From NCBI GenBank assembly GCA_000697335.1, contig JNEM01015693.1, forward strand, positions 1 to 32,171: a DNA stretch of 32,171 bases, given 5' to 3'. This document shows, piece after piece, positions 1-12,319 of the stretch (its first letter is position 1; each line of letters begins with the position of its first letter). The notes beneath the pieces were generated by a model that was not told the origin of the DNA, did no database searches, and saw only the letters and a program-made list of their open reading frames with translations. The stretch is from Conidiobolus incongruus B7586 (Eukaryota > Entomophthoromycota > Entomophthoromycetes > Entomophthorales > Conidiobolaceae). The position numbers and the translations under genes are program-made.

Positions 1-2875
1 TATTCAATAAAAAATAAAAAAAATTATTATAAAAGTTTATATATACAAATTAATAACTAGGATATTATTTTTATTTATATTATATTTAAGAATATATTTG
101 CCATATTATATATTTAAATACCATCAAAATGAAAAAATTATCAATTTAATATTTTAAAAATAAAAGTTATTATTGTCCTTTATTATAATAGCTCAGTTGA
201 TTGAAATGGTTTAATATAAAAAATTAAAAAAAATTCCTGCCTTAATCTAATATTAAAGCTAATAAAAGTATATTAAAATATATTCTTATTTTTATATCTA
301 AATAAAAATCTTTTCATTTATATATCAGATTTATGATTTCAAATTTCCAAATCAATAATAATTTTATTTTAATTTTTTCTAAAAATAACTAATTTATATT
401 AGTTTTTATTTTTGATATAAATAATAATAAAATATTCGGTTTTTATTTTTTTTTACTATTAAAATATCATTCTGTGTAATTTTAATGAAATATTGATTAT
501 AAGTTTATATCTATCTGCTCAACAATTATAATATTTATTTATTCAAAATTTAAAATATATAACTCTTTTATTTTTCCTTACAAGTTTTATTCCTTTTTTG
601 GTTATTTTATTTTTATTTTTTTTCTAGGTTAAATTTATTATCCTTTGCTATAATATAATTGAAAATAATAACAAAAAACATTTATAGGTTATCTTTATAG
701 TATTATAATTTATAAAAATTTATTAATAAATTATAATCTGTTTTACCTTTTATAATAAAATATTTAAAAAATTTAAATTATTAAAAATATCAAAAATATT
801 TTCATAAGCTATAATAATTATAAATATAATTCCTTTATATATAAATATATATAACTCAATAAGTGCTAGAAATTATAATATTAATTATAAATATTATTTC
901 TAAAAAATTAAATTTTGAATATTTTTATAACTTATTTAATTTTATTAAATAAAATATAAATTAATTAAATTTTGAATCCTTAATTTGATATAATGATTAA
1001 TACATTAATTATATTTACCTTTAATATTATATATTAAGTGAATATTATTTTATTAATTCATTGTTTTTACTATAAATATTTTAAGATTGATTTAATAGGT
1101 TCAATTATTTAAAAATTGTCATTATTATCTTATTTAAATTAAAAATCATTAATTAATAATACCTTGCTATTAAAGTTATAGTAAAATCCTGATTAAATAT
1201 TCAAGATCATTTCATGTTCAGGGAACTATTTTTTAATATATTAAACTTGTCATTTGAGGTCAAGTTTTTGTTATTTTGAAAAGAATTATATAACAGATAT
1301 TATTTTTTATGGGTTGAAAGTTGCTTTTTACTTGATTGAAGAGTTATTATTATATTTAAAATTAAGTAGAATTTGAATCCACTTGGGGTTCATATGGTTC
1401 TAACTTGTCTAACTTTATCCCGATATCTGATGTTGCTTAATGAGATTTTAATTTGTTTTTGTATTTCAAAGGTAAAAACATAGTCAGAATTATCCATATT
1501 TAACTGAGGATGACAACAATATGGTTGGTGCTATATTATTTAAAACTAAATATAATTATAAAATAATATTCAAGTTTCTGTTCTATAAGAGACAATTTAT
1601 TAGGTCTTGTTTAAATATTGAAAGTTATATTTAGAACTAATAGAAATTCTCGGATCAATAGTTAATCAACTAACTGAAAAATTTTAATAATCTTAATAAA
1701 ATCTTTATTTTTATCGTAATAAAAATAGAATAAATTTAGAAAATTTGATAATTATAGAAAAATATGATGAAAATTTATAATTATATAAATTTACTTAATT
1801 TAGCACTAATCCAAATATTTGGTAGGTCTTTATATTCCGAATTTTTGATAGTTTACCTTGAATTAGGGTTAAAGGAGTTAAAAGCAATATGATTTATTTA
1901 TTTATTTATTCTATTCAATAATATCATGATTTGTATTGAATATTAATCTAGTTGAAAAAGTAAACAATCAATATGCTTTTAAACTTTTTTGAGTAATTTT
2001 TCACATTCATTTAATATATTAATAATTTTTTATTGAAAATAATTGTATATAGTAATATATAGAATAGTTTAATATTAATCAAGTTAATATCGTATATTTT
2101 GTTTATTTTGGCTATTTTGTTAATTTAATAGAAATAATAAATAATTTATATTTTTATTCAAAATTTTATAAAATATTATTAAATATCTATATATTCATTA
2201 AACAATATGTATTTTTATCATAATTTTAAACAAATAATAAAAGTACTATTTTTTTACTAAGTAATATAATCTTTTTAATAAAATCATGGTTCTTAAATTA
2301 TTTTATTGCTATAATTAATATAATTTGGCTAAAATTCCTTCATTTTTCAACCTTACTTAATCATTTATTCAAGTTGAAAATTTGTCTTCATTGTGTTTTA
2401 ATATCTTATATATCTCTTATTAATTTCTAATTTAAGAAAACACTATTCCAATAAATATTTTGGAAATATGATAAAAATAGTTATATATTAAAGGTTGATT
2501 AATTTAATAAAGCATATTATTATAAAGTTATAAATGGATAGATGATATTTGATTTTTGTATTTGTTACATAAAATTATGAAATTTATTGAAATTTTAAAT
2601 CGTATTTTCATTGGATAATTCGATAGAAACCAAAATATTGAAACTAGATTTTAAAATGTTGTAAAATATGTAATTATCAAAATGAATATTAGTCAGTAAA
2701 ATAATATATAGATTCTTACAAAAATATTTATTTTATTATATACACTGACTATCTTATATATATGGGTTGAACAATAAGGGAAAATAAATAAATAGAAGTA
2801 TATATAATTCTTAATAAAAAGGGAATCAAGACTTTTATAATTGGAGGTGGGAGAGAGGTGAGAAGGATTTTCTAA
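1..2875. other. AT-rich intergenic tract
   Basis: No coding stretch, RNA gene or clear repeat array is visible. The first 1000 bases are almost pure A/T with long A and T runs. A short (ATTT) run of about five units lies at 1892-1910. G+C rises only from about 2830, where the last exon and the pyrimidine-rich (minus strand) 3' flank of the phosphodiesterase gene begin. Confidence 0.7.
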
Positions 2876-4545
2876 TTATGGAATAGAGCGCGACTGTGTG
2901 GTAGGGGAAGATGGATCGTCCGGCGGTTGTAACGTCTCTGGGGAAGTAACGAGAGCACGATTCGATGACAGGAATTGATGATGAGGTGAGTGTGGTTTTT
3001 CAGTATGTTTACTGCTTTCTAGATTCTCATTAGGATGAAATTCATGACACTCATAGCACCCCGGCGAAGCAAGCTTAATTACTTAAATTCACGACACCGG
3101 GGTACTATGCTCATACTGTGAAGACAAGCTCTCAGTACTAGAAACTTTGGTCAGGGTGTGTTTGAGAAGAGAATTGAAGACGTTCATCCTATCTGGAGAG
3201 CAGTTGTCTCGTTTTCTTCCAGAATGCTGGCGTACCCACGTCCTCGTCTTTCGTGTATGTCGATATGCAAAGCGAGAACCATCACTGGAATGTCGCCTAA
3301 CATCGTCGTTAAAAGATAAAGGAATATCGACAGTACCAGGAGAAAAACTGACGCGGCGCGCAAATTGAGGATCGACATTGTGGCGAGCAGGGGGAGGAGC
3401 AGGTGTAGAGTCTGTAGAATATGAATTTGTTTTGATTTGAATCCAGTTCATTCTATTACTCTGAAGATTGACAACCAATTCGTAACATTTGGGAAGGATT
3501 TGGGATAGAGTAAAAAAGAAGGGCTGGACAAGATATTCATCAAAATCAAGGGCAATCTGGTGCTGGGCGTGGCACTCCCGATCCATATTGAGGGAAATGG
3601 GAAGGTGAGCTTGCTTTTCCAAGTCACCCTGATGATAAAATTCTTGAACTACCAAATCGGACCAGGTCTTACAAAGATTCCAAGGACGAGCAGGATTGCT
3701 GATATCTGCAGCATGAATAATTGCAGTGGATACTTTTAAACGGAATTCAACAGTGTCCATGATATTGGAAAATAAAGGTTGAGGCTCTTCAACTAAACTT
3801 TGAGAAGGATCCAAAGGAGGTGAAGGAGATGATTCTGAAGAAATCATAGGTTGGCTATCACAGATAATTCTCTTCATGTCTTCAAGTATCTGGAAGTGAA
3901 ACTTCATATCAGTAAACAAAATAAGCTCTTCAATTCTTTGCTCAATAAAGCTTTTAATTGGCGATTTATCAAGTAGTTGATGTTTGTTAAGAAGTTGCTG
4001 AGTCAAATGACAGGAATGCGTTTCTAGAATGGAGTTTTCTTGATATTTTTGAGCTAAAGGTGTGTTGGCATTGATTTGATAAACGTTATTTGTTCCGGGC
4101 TAAAAATATTAATTAGAAAGAATAACGAAAAATACAGTAGATTTAAACTTACATGACCAATATCGTGGCAAAGAGAAGCAATCATCAAAGCCAAAATATC
4201 ATCTTGTTCAAGGTATGCATTGGCATTACAGTTGGCCAAAAAATGATAAACAATAATGGATACATCAACAGCATGATGAAACGAGTGGTATGGATTAGCA
4301 AAATAGCCTCTTTCAACATCTGAAATAAAATGAAGCAAATCCATATCTGTTATATTGATAAAGTCTACCAAATCCAGCTTTTTAAATAAACTTAAAACAG
4401 TACCACAGAGTTGACCAGTAGAAAGGGACCAAGGGTCAAAATTGAGTCCCAAATCAATGTCGGACTGACCAGATAATTGTGCTTCAGAAGTTTTTAAAGC
4501 AACTTCATATTGGTTTTGGTTTGGTAGTTCGGAATGAGAATACAT
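2876..4545 (-). CDS. Class I cyclic-nucleotide phosphodiesterase (Pde2-like, cAMP)
   Basis: Hydrolyses cyclic nucleotides, most likely cAMP, and so lowers PKA signalling. Exon 1 is 4545-4153 (131 codons); an in-frame TAA lies just upstream of the ATG. A 53-nt GTAAGT..TAG intron (4152-4100) separates HDIGH from PGTNNVY, restoring the family's metal motif HDxxHPGTNN (residues 127-136). The first motif YHSFHHAVDV is at 86-95 and the third, HAADISNP, at about 260-267, followed by WSDLVVQEFYHQGD and a Q-rich pocket segment ending in DEYLVQPFF. A Ser/Pro-rich insert sits between motifs two and three. Exon 2 reads on to a TGA at 3089 (467 aa). I prefer a 48-nt intron (3097-3050) and a third exon 3049-2876, giving 522 aa, close to yeast Pde2. 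The tail after about residue 360 is basic and Ser-rich, with PKA-type sites RRVS (S382) and RRHS (S402). Family assignment is firm; the 3' end is not. Confidence 0.92.
3050..3097 (-). other. Putative 48-nt intron before last PDE exon
   Basis: This stretch contains the in-frame TGA and a TAA. Removing it (GTGTCG donor, TATGAG acceptor) joins codon to codon without a phase change and adds 57 residues rich in Ser, Pro and His, of the same flavour as the preceding tail. The downstream reading frame (3049-2876) is G+C-rich like an exon. The donor is weak, so ending at 3089 stays possible. Confidence 0.45.
4100..4152 (-). other. Phosphodiesterase intron 1
   Basis: 53 nt, phase 0, donor GTAAGT, a CTAAT branch-like motif and acceptor TTTTTAG. 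It interrupts the metal-binding motif exactly between HDIGH and PGTNN, which is the strongest proof that it is spliced. Confidence 0.93.
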
Positions 4546-5020
4546 GCCAATTTTTAATTATACAGGTGATATCTATATAGAGATATGGGATTTGTACAAA
4601 TATTCACAACTTTTAGGTGTGTAGAGTATATTGATTAAAGGTAAAAAAATAAAAGTACAGTTTGGCGGTGTGATAAATAAACAATAGATTGAACCAGGGA
4701 CTAGTTAAATATGGTTGTAATCAAGTTTATATAGGGTAAATATGTATATCAAATAATATGAATATGTAGGGCTGGAATATGTACAGTTTGAAGTTTTTAT
4801 AGACTTCGACTAGAGCTAATATACAAGATTCTAAAGAGTGTTGATGAGTGATAGAATCGATAAAGAGAAAGCTTAGATTTTAAATGGTAGTCAGAAGAAT
4901 GAAAGAATAAGTGAGTATGTACAAATCTAAATAGAAGAAGACGAGAAATAGAGAATGTAAAAATACACTCTATTGAATAACTGGCCTAAAACAAAGACTG
5001 AAAGATAGAGATAATTCGGG

Positions 5021-5100
5021 TATTTATACTAGTCAGCAATTGTACATAATTCTCAATTAGTATTCGCGAATGATTGGCTGAGATTGATTAGTTGACCAAT
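5021..5100 (-). promoter_or_regulatory. Probable phosphodiesterase promoter (TATA plus CCAAT)
   Basis: On the minus strand TATAAATA lies at 5028-5021. Upstream of it are CCAAT in the minus sense (5077-5073) and in the plus sense (5096-5100). This would place the start near 4990 and give a leader of about 450 nt before the ATG at 4545. The stretch 4546-5250 is less AT-rich than its surroundings, as expected for leader and promoter. TATAAATA is common by chance in this DNA, so the call rests on the combination. Confidence 0.42.
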
Positions 5101-5907
5101 GGGATGAAGAATCTATCAAATATAATGAAAGTCAGAGGGGGAAAAAGATTAGCGAATGGGTGGTGGGTGAAAAAAGTGGATATTTAATTAAGAAATTTCC
5201 ACCCAACCAAAATTCAAGCTGAATAACTTCCTCCTAAGACCCTTATTGCTGATTGGCCAGATCAGCCATCAAAATCTTATGCTTAACAATATGGGTTAAA
5301 AAATCAACTAGCTTAATTGAACATAGATGCAGATAGCTGACTAATAGATAGTATTATTGCTGAGGAATAGACAAACCATTAAGTTAATGGAGTGAATAAT
5401 AATGTGCATTATGTCTATAGAATCATGACTAGCATCCAATTTTATTATTAACTTTAGTCTAAAGAGAAAAAATTAATAAGCTCTATTCTAGTATAATAAT
5501 AGTATATTCAGTGAAGAATTTTTTTCCTATCCGAATATCAGCCAAAGTAATATTAGGAGTAAATTTCAAAATATGATATTCGAGCGTTTTATTGGATAAT
5601 TGAGATGCTATCTAATCAAAATCTGGGTTGATTACTTGAACCCCAACTTTACTCAATGATATCAAAATAATAGTTCTGTTCTCAAATGTGATCAAATTAA
5701 TACATTTGAAACAGGAGCAATTCAGAGTTAGTGAACTATGCTCCTTTAGTTAATGATGACCCACTCAGTTTATTCTCCGAATTAAGATTTATAATTGATG
5801 AATAGTGTATGAGCTACTGTTAATTAATTAGTCAAAGGATTGTCCTTATCATTGCAATCGTCGTTGAATTGTGACATTTTTGAGTCATATTATGTCGAAA
5901 TAAGTCT

Positions 5908-5955
5908 TCCCTTATGACCAAATAAGGGATCAACTTGATTAAGGGGGAATCCTTA
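5908..5955. repeat. Two adjacent hairpins with an embedded CArG-like site
   Basis: TCCCTTAT (5908-5915) pairs perfectly with ATAAGGGA (5922-5929) around a 6-nt loop. TAAGG (5940-5944) pairs with CCTTA (5951-5955). CCAAATAAGG at 5918-5927 fits the MADS-factor consensus CC(A/T)6GG. Either structure or binding site could be fortuitous; the site lies about 1.4 kb upstream of the phosphodiesterase ATG. Confidence 0.4.
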
Positions 5956-6759
5956 TACACGCTACTTTGATGGGCGAGGTAAAATTCTGATGAGAAAATT
6001 AAATCAGTTAGTGTATTATTGGTATATCAACAATAACAATACCAATTTGTAATGATAACAACAATATGTAATAATTAATAATACGTTGATTGGGGAAATG
6101 ATACGAATACAAAATAATCATTAAGGCTTAAACTTTGAACTTAAATGTATCTTGAACTAATTCAGTAACTGCTTTTGGGTATTGCAGGTCCGATTTGTGA
6201 CAGTTTATTACACTATAAAATCAAAATATCAATTTTCATTATTTATCTTGTACAAGCTAACACTTAACCAATTCACTTATTGAACTAATTTGAAAAAGAA
6301 AATCAATATCAAAACACTCATTGAATACAGGTTTGATTTATCCAATAGTTGAATCATGAGTTATTACCAACATATGAGTAAATATTTTTAGGATCCATAA
6401 AGATCTCTGATAATATTTAGGTGTACAATATAATTTTTCTCATTCCAAAGTTGAGTAACTTGGACAATATAACCAAATTACTTAATTTCGTAATCTAGTT
6501 TACTAAAATTATATCAAATATAAACATTTAAATATCTCTCATATTTATTATCAAAAAACAAAAATTTAGTTAGTTTAAAATTAATTCGTATTGATATAAT
6601 TATGAAAAACAAATTATATTAATTAAAATGTATTGTACGAAATATAGAATGATTTTTTAAGTCTAAAAACGTGGATTCCTAATAAATTAAAATTTTATAA
6701 AATTAGGGATATATCAAGATCTCAAAAGCTCCAAGTTGTTCTTATGACTATTGTGAATA

Positions 6760-6828
<69 letters not shown>
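6760..6828. repeat. (AAT)23 microsatellite
   Basis: An uninterrupted trinucleotide run of 69 bases, 23 units, with no variant unit. Such purity suggests an actively slipping, polymorphic locus. Confidence 0.97.
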
Positions 6829-6829
<1 letters not shown>

Positions 6830-7510
6830 GAAATTTGATTTAACAACAGTCATAATATCAGGCTAAATGAATTCAACTTTTGATAGCAATTTATCTCAAA
6901 ATTTAAAATACAGAGATCAGTGGATAAGGTAGTATGAAATAAAAAAAATAATCTTCAACTCAATTTATTATCAACTCTATTAATAATTCAATACCTGAAA
7001 AAAATCAGGAATTATAATAAAATAGTTTCTTAATTTCCTCATTTTCTTTTTTTTATGAAGAGATTGATCTTATAATTTTCAGTTGAATATAATACATAAT
7101 TTGAATTTCTATTTTAAACACTAGATAGGAACTTTCCCCTGCATATTATTTATCCAACTATTTTTTCTGTATCTTATGATTTGATGATTATATTTTTAGT
7201 ATTAATATAACTTAATATAATTAGATTCAAAATAAGTTTTATAAATTGTTAACTTAATTTTTTAACTAAGACTATATTAAATATTATTATTAACAAGAAA
7301 TTTAATATTAAAAATAAATTTTGAAACTTTTAGTTAAAATTAATTTTAATTATAAATAATTTTTAGACTACGGATTTCGGTTGAAATCAAAATAGCGTTC
7401 AGTGGTACATTGATCAGGGTAAAACAAGTGTCTAATAATTTCCCGCTATTTATGTTTCGTTATTAAGAGGAATGTTGAGATTCGAGCTTTAATCCTTAGT
7501 ATCAATTGAA

Positions 7511-7540
7511 GGATAGCTATCCCGATACATTCAGCTGAAT
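7511..7540. repeat. Two perfect 12-bp palindromes 6 bp apart
   Basis: GGATAGCTATCC (7511-7522) and ATTCAGCTGAAT (7529-7540) are each perfect dyads. The second contains an E-box core CAGCTG. Its 10-bp centre TTCAGCTGAA recurs once in every unit of the 106-bp tandem array at 26535-27170. Function unknown. Confidence 0.6.
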
Positions 7541-8939
7541 TTTGATTTTATTGATTGATTCAAGAGTTCATCAGATTTATCATAGTATATCAGCTTAGTA
7601 AATATGTAACTGATTGAATACTATAAGCTGATCTGAGACAATATTATTTAACATATCATATAATCTATTTTTTCATCAATACGGAGTAAATATTTGTATA
7701 ATAATTTTTCATTTAAAACTATATATCGCGATCAGATGTATTTTGCCCAATAGCTTGCATATAAAAATTTATAAATTCTGAATCTATAGGGTTACTAGAT
7801 GTTTTAAGTTCTGGGTTTGAGTTGAATTAATGTTTAATTCAAATTAACCATGTGGATGTAAGTCTCACATAAATTGATTCAGATCATCACTACATTTTGT
7901 TAACATTCTTTTTTCATCATCTCCTTTGACTTATTATATATTCTTATAAGATTGATATTGAATACAATCTATATTTTAATTATAAGATTATTTAATATAA
8001 ATTTTTTAAAGCGTGAGCGCTTAATAACACTTTCAATATTTTAAATATCCGTAAATTTGAAAACAATCCAGCCCATTAAATATTTGAATCAGAAATATTA
8101 ATAAATCTTAAAGCAATGAAATGGTGTCAAATTAATTGTTACAAAGTTACAGTTTATCCTATTTATTTTTAATTCTATGATTAAATTTTAGATATCTTAT
8201 TATGACTACTATGTTTTTATTATATAAATCAACTGATAAACTGTAAAATACTTTCTAGTGTTAGATATAATTAAATATTAAATAATTAATTCCGAAATTT
8301 ATTTTTCATTTATTACTCTAATAATGAAATCATTCAAAATTTTCAAGATATGGAAGTTTGGCTCATGGCATTTCAGTTTTAAATTAACCAATAAGGTTCA
8401 ATTGAATTTGTTTTGATAATAAGTATTGATAGATAGTGAAACTCATTCTTAATTATTAATACAATTATAGTATATTTTTTAAGAATGATTATCTGAAATA
8501 TTATAATTTATAAATGGTCTTGAGTAAAAAAGTGAATATATGATAAACAATATATTTTCCAATTCCAAAATAAAAAGAACAGATTTTTATCGAATAATGA
8601 ACCACAAATTCAAAATATTTAATATCAAAAAAATGAACTCAAAGTTGAAACCTCATTCCAAATCACTTAATTGAAATGAAACTAATCAATTCTTTCATTA
8701 ATTTCGGATTTTGTTCAAAAAAATTGACAAGTTTGGTATATTTATTACTTGAGAAACTTGTGATGATTAATGAAAATAGTGCCATGCCGTTCCAAATACC
8801 ATTTACTCAATATCTGTTAATTGTTATTTAAAATCAGGAATTTAATTTCAATTAAAGGGATAGTCTCAATAATTGATCTTGAATTAAACTTATTTATATT
8901 ATAACATGCTGTATTAATATTAATAATTTCGAAAAATTT

Positions 8940-9255
8940 ATATTAGTCTGGTATGGCGTAAAATCTTTCAATTTGACAGCTTTTCCACTCTATTGTACCT
9001 GAATTATTAGCACTATTAAGAGATGGCAATTTGAATGTTTTGAATATAATATTTTTCATCCTCACAATTTGATTCAATTGAATCAAGAAAATGGCGATTT
9101 TAATCTATATAATACTAAACTATATTAACTTACATTAAAATGATTAACTTAAACTTATATTCTATAAATATAGTTTATAATGAATTTAATATGATCAAAA
9201 ATATTAAAATTTAATGATCGAATTTAGCACTTTACCTTGATTTTGATATGTGATG
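8940..9255 (+). repeat. Diverged direct repeat, left copy
   Basis: Aligns by eye with 10095-10410 in the same orientation. Shared landmarks in order are GGCGTA, TTTCAATTTGA, a TACCTGAA word, CACTATTAA, a GGTGGCAA/GATGGCAA word, and TAATGATCGAATTT near the right end. Identity looks like 60-70% with small indels. Too old to name a family. Confidence 0.7.
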
Positions 9256-9289
9256 CTTATAATTGGAAATGGTCTTGTCAATCACTCAA

Positions 9290-9710
9290 AAAACTGCGAT
9301 TACTACACTGAATCGAGAAGTCACATTGGGAACACTCATTTCCTGAACCGGGTGGTTGTGTTCCTTTCTGTCACTGAGCCATTCCTATATATAAAAATCA
9401 ACAATGAAAGCTAATATAAGATTATTATGAATGAACTAATAAACATATCTCTTTTATTTTCATTTCAAAAGTATCCAGTCTCTAAGTTTTTCTCGTAACC
9501 CTCACAAAAGTGTTGAGCCGTGACGAGCTTGAGATAATTACTTTACACGAAGAACCCCATTTACAGTAAGCTGTTTGCACCTGATTTGGTGAACCACATC
9601 AATTTTCCGTAACTCTGGTAATCTGTCGTTTACCACTAGCGATTCTCCGCTTAAGCTCTAAAAGTCTAATTCCTCCCACGATTACGGTCTTCACTTACAT
9701 CAAATTTAAT
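9290..9710. other. G+C-richer island with serial hairpins; possible structured RNA or gene relic
   Basis: Plainly less AT-rich than its flanks. Stems seen: GGAACAC/GTGTTCC (9329-9335 with 9358-9364); CTCGT/ACGAG (9492-9496 with 9523-9527) enclosing CTCA/TGAG (9501-9504 with 9514-9517); ACAG/CTGT (9563-9566 with 9571-9574); TGATnTGGT/ACCAnATCA (9582-9590 with 9593-9601); TGGTAA/TTACCA (9616-9621 with 9630-9635); AGCG/CGCT (9638-9641 with 9648-9651). I do not recognise tRNA, 5S, SRP, RNase P/MRP or snRNA signatures. The minus strand also has short open stretches, one reading KLVTAQHFCEGYEKNLETGYF in part, so a decayed coding sequence is the alternative. Confidence 0.45.
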
Positions 9711-10094
9711 TTTCATCACTTTGGCTATATGTGGTTAATAAACAATCATGATTAAATAGAATAAATATAAAATAATCAGAAATCAAAATATATAATATGG
9801 AATTTGGTATTCAGTACGTAAAGACAATATCTGTATGTATATTTACTAGTATTTTAAATTTATTAAAATCTTAAATAGAAATAGTGTAAAATCGAAGAGA
9901 TGTAATACGTTGAAACATTGTTAGTATATGAGTGCAAAAAGATTAATTTCACAATTCTAATACATTAATCTTTATTTATATCTAATAAGCAAATAAACCA
10001 ATTGAGTTGTATTCAGATTAATAATAATTTTAGTCAAGCTTTTTTGTTTTAGCAAGTAAAATTAAAACCAACTAAAGTTTCAATACGCTATCTA

Positions 10095-10410
10095 TTCATT
10101 AATCTTTTAAGGCGTAGAAATTTTCAATTTGATAACTTTTTTATATTATACCTGAAATGTTATCACTATTAAAAGGTGGCAAATTTATTTCAGTTCAATA
10201 TATTTTATCCTTCCAAATATAATTAAATTCAATTTGGCAATATAATGTTTGTAATTCAAAAAATATTAGAATATTTTAATTAATATGATAATTGCGAGTG
10301 TCAATAGACAGAATATGAATGCTGATTTAAATGGTCATTAATTGAATATGATAGAAAATTTTCTAAAATAATGATCGAATTTCATCGAACTATATGACAA
10401 TGGCATCATA
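10095..10410 (+). repeat. Diverged direct repeat, right copy
   Basis: Partner of 8940-9255, offset by about 1155 bp. Homology starts near GGCGTA and runs through TAATGATCGAATTT. The pair brackets the hairpin island. Either an old segmental duplication or the ends of a lost mobile element; no open frame between them supports the latter. Confidence 0.7.
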
Positions 10411-12319
10411 ATATTATAGAATAATCTTTACAGTAAAATATTCTGTGAATAAAATAAATAGTTAATTGAATAATTTTCACAAAAATGCTTAAAGTATAGG
10501 TTTTCACTCACTTTTTGATATACTGTGAATGATATCTTTTAAATTAGCAACAGAACACTCTTTTTGATGATGTAATTATTATATTAACACTCTTTAAAAA
10601 TATTTCATCCTCCTTTATAATTTTATCGTAGTGTAGAAAAAATACGAATAAGTTTGATTAGCTAATCAAAGTGTTTGTGTTTCAAAATTCAAATTTTCCA
10701 AAAAATGACTATGATTTTGCAGTCAATTTAAAATTAGTATTTAAAGATTTTATATAAATTTTATATCAAAATGTTTTATAAAAAAATATGCCTAAATTCA
10801 TAGAAAACTTAAATATAGATTTTAATCAATATATAAATATAATCTAATAATCAAATTAATTAAAATAACAGATATATGTAGATATCATAATATATGCATT
10901 TATAACAGCATCAACTTTTACAATGACACATATACAGATTTAATTTATAGATTTCTAATCATTTATCCTATATTAAGAATTAGGTAAATTAAATCAGATA
11001 ATATAGATATATAAGTATTAATCTTAAATCCATATAAAGCATTAAACCCACAGCAATATATTGCTATTCAATTGACCATTTTGAAATTAATTATCTTATT
11101 CATTTCAAAATAGGATTTCATCTCCAGATAGCTATTTTTATATAGCTACAAATGACATAATTAATAACATATACCGATATATGCTATTAATGATTAAGTT
11201 TAAACATTATATTACAAAAACTATATCAATTATTTATAAAAGCATCTATTTCACCAATTTATAGTGATTTCATTAATTTTTTTGTAATGAAATTGTCTAA
11301 AGAAATTCGATCAGTTTGAATTTTTGCGATAACCAATCAAGTCATTCTATTCAATATAATCAGTTGGCAAAGTTGCTGAAAAATGATTATATAAATTATA
11401 ATGAGAATTATCATAATAATAATAATAATTAGTTAGAATATCATAGACTAAAAATTAACCAGTAATACTTATCATAAATCCATCCACACAATAAATTTAT
11501 AATTCATTTATTAACTTTAATAAAGAGTTTATTAAATATAAAAAATATTAATTGATACTCAATTCAATTAATAGTATGGAGTGTGATATTGTTATAAAAT
11601 TAAAACAATTACAATAATATTGATACAAGAATTTGATTTACTATAAACAAAAAGAAATTTGAAGTACTATATATTTATATAGACTATTTTATCCAAATTC
11701 AATTTGAAAAATAGTTCAAATTGAATGTATAATTTACTAGATTAATACATCAAGTAGAAAAATGATATAAATGCATTAACTATTAACGGTAAAAATATTT
11801 ATTAAATAATAATCTAAAGCACTTAATATAAGTGTAGAAGTTATAATTTTAATATTCAATTATTCAATTTACTTGGCCATTTAAAATTATATTTATTATT
11901 GAATTTAAATTTCTATTCAATGAAATCAAGGATAATTTTTAGATTGCATAATATAACAAATAAAATGAATACTATTTTTTGATATCTTTATATAAATATT
12001 TTAGAATATTAATACGACATTAATATAGATTCGTTTTCAATTTCAAGAACTAATTTATAACTCCATATTTAGTAATAACAGTATTTACTAAAATACTAAT
12101 GTTTTGAGAAATTTATTAAATATTAAATGAAAGCCTCAATTCAAGATAGTATATATAGGGTAAAAATAGTATTATTATCAAATATAAAATCTGAAATCCA
12201 GTAATTTTTTGAATATAGTGAAAAATATAGGTAAGGCAATAATAAAAGATGAATGATAACAATATTAAAAAAGTCACAAAATCATAAATAAATCAAATCC
12301 ATTCCATTCATTAAGTTAA
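10411..12319. other. AT-rich intergenic tract
   Basis: No coding frame, RNA gene or array is visible. Short (AAT) runs occur near 11416. The right end is the 3' flank of the TRIC gene, whose stop is at 12322-12320. Confidence 0.65.

Larger units (their letters stand above)
5101..8939. other. Intergenic tract without recognisable gene
   Basis: Moderately to strongly AT-rich; no reading frame with coding character on either strand. It holds two small hairpins (5908-5955), an (AAT) microsatellite (6760-6828), a slightly G+C-richer patch at 7360-7560 with two palindromes, and a small 5-bp hairpin AAGCG/CGCTT near 8011. Confidence 0.65.

Noticed and set aside
185-250. tRNA-like D-arm word TAGCTCAGTTG
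   Set aside because: It matches an A box, but no B box, anticodon stem or acceptor pairing follows; downstream is nearly pure A/T.
1228-1275. Short resemblance to the BRO1 pseudogene (TSNDK..FNIL on the minus strand)
   Set aside because: Only about 25 matching bases in AT-rich DNA, and the upstream part does not continue the match.
3147-3368. Plus-strand open frame of 73 codons
   Set aside because: Antisense shadow of the phosphodiesterase tail; no family features.
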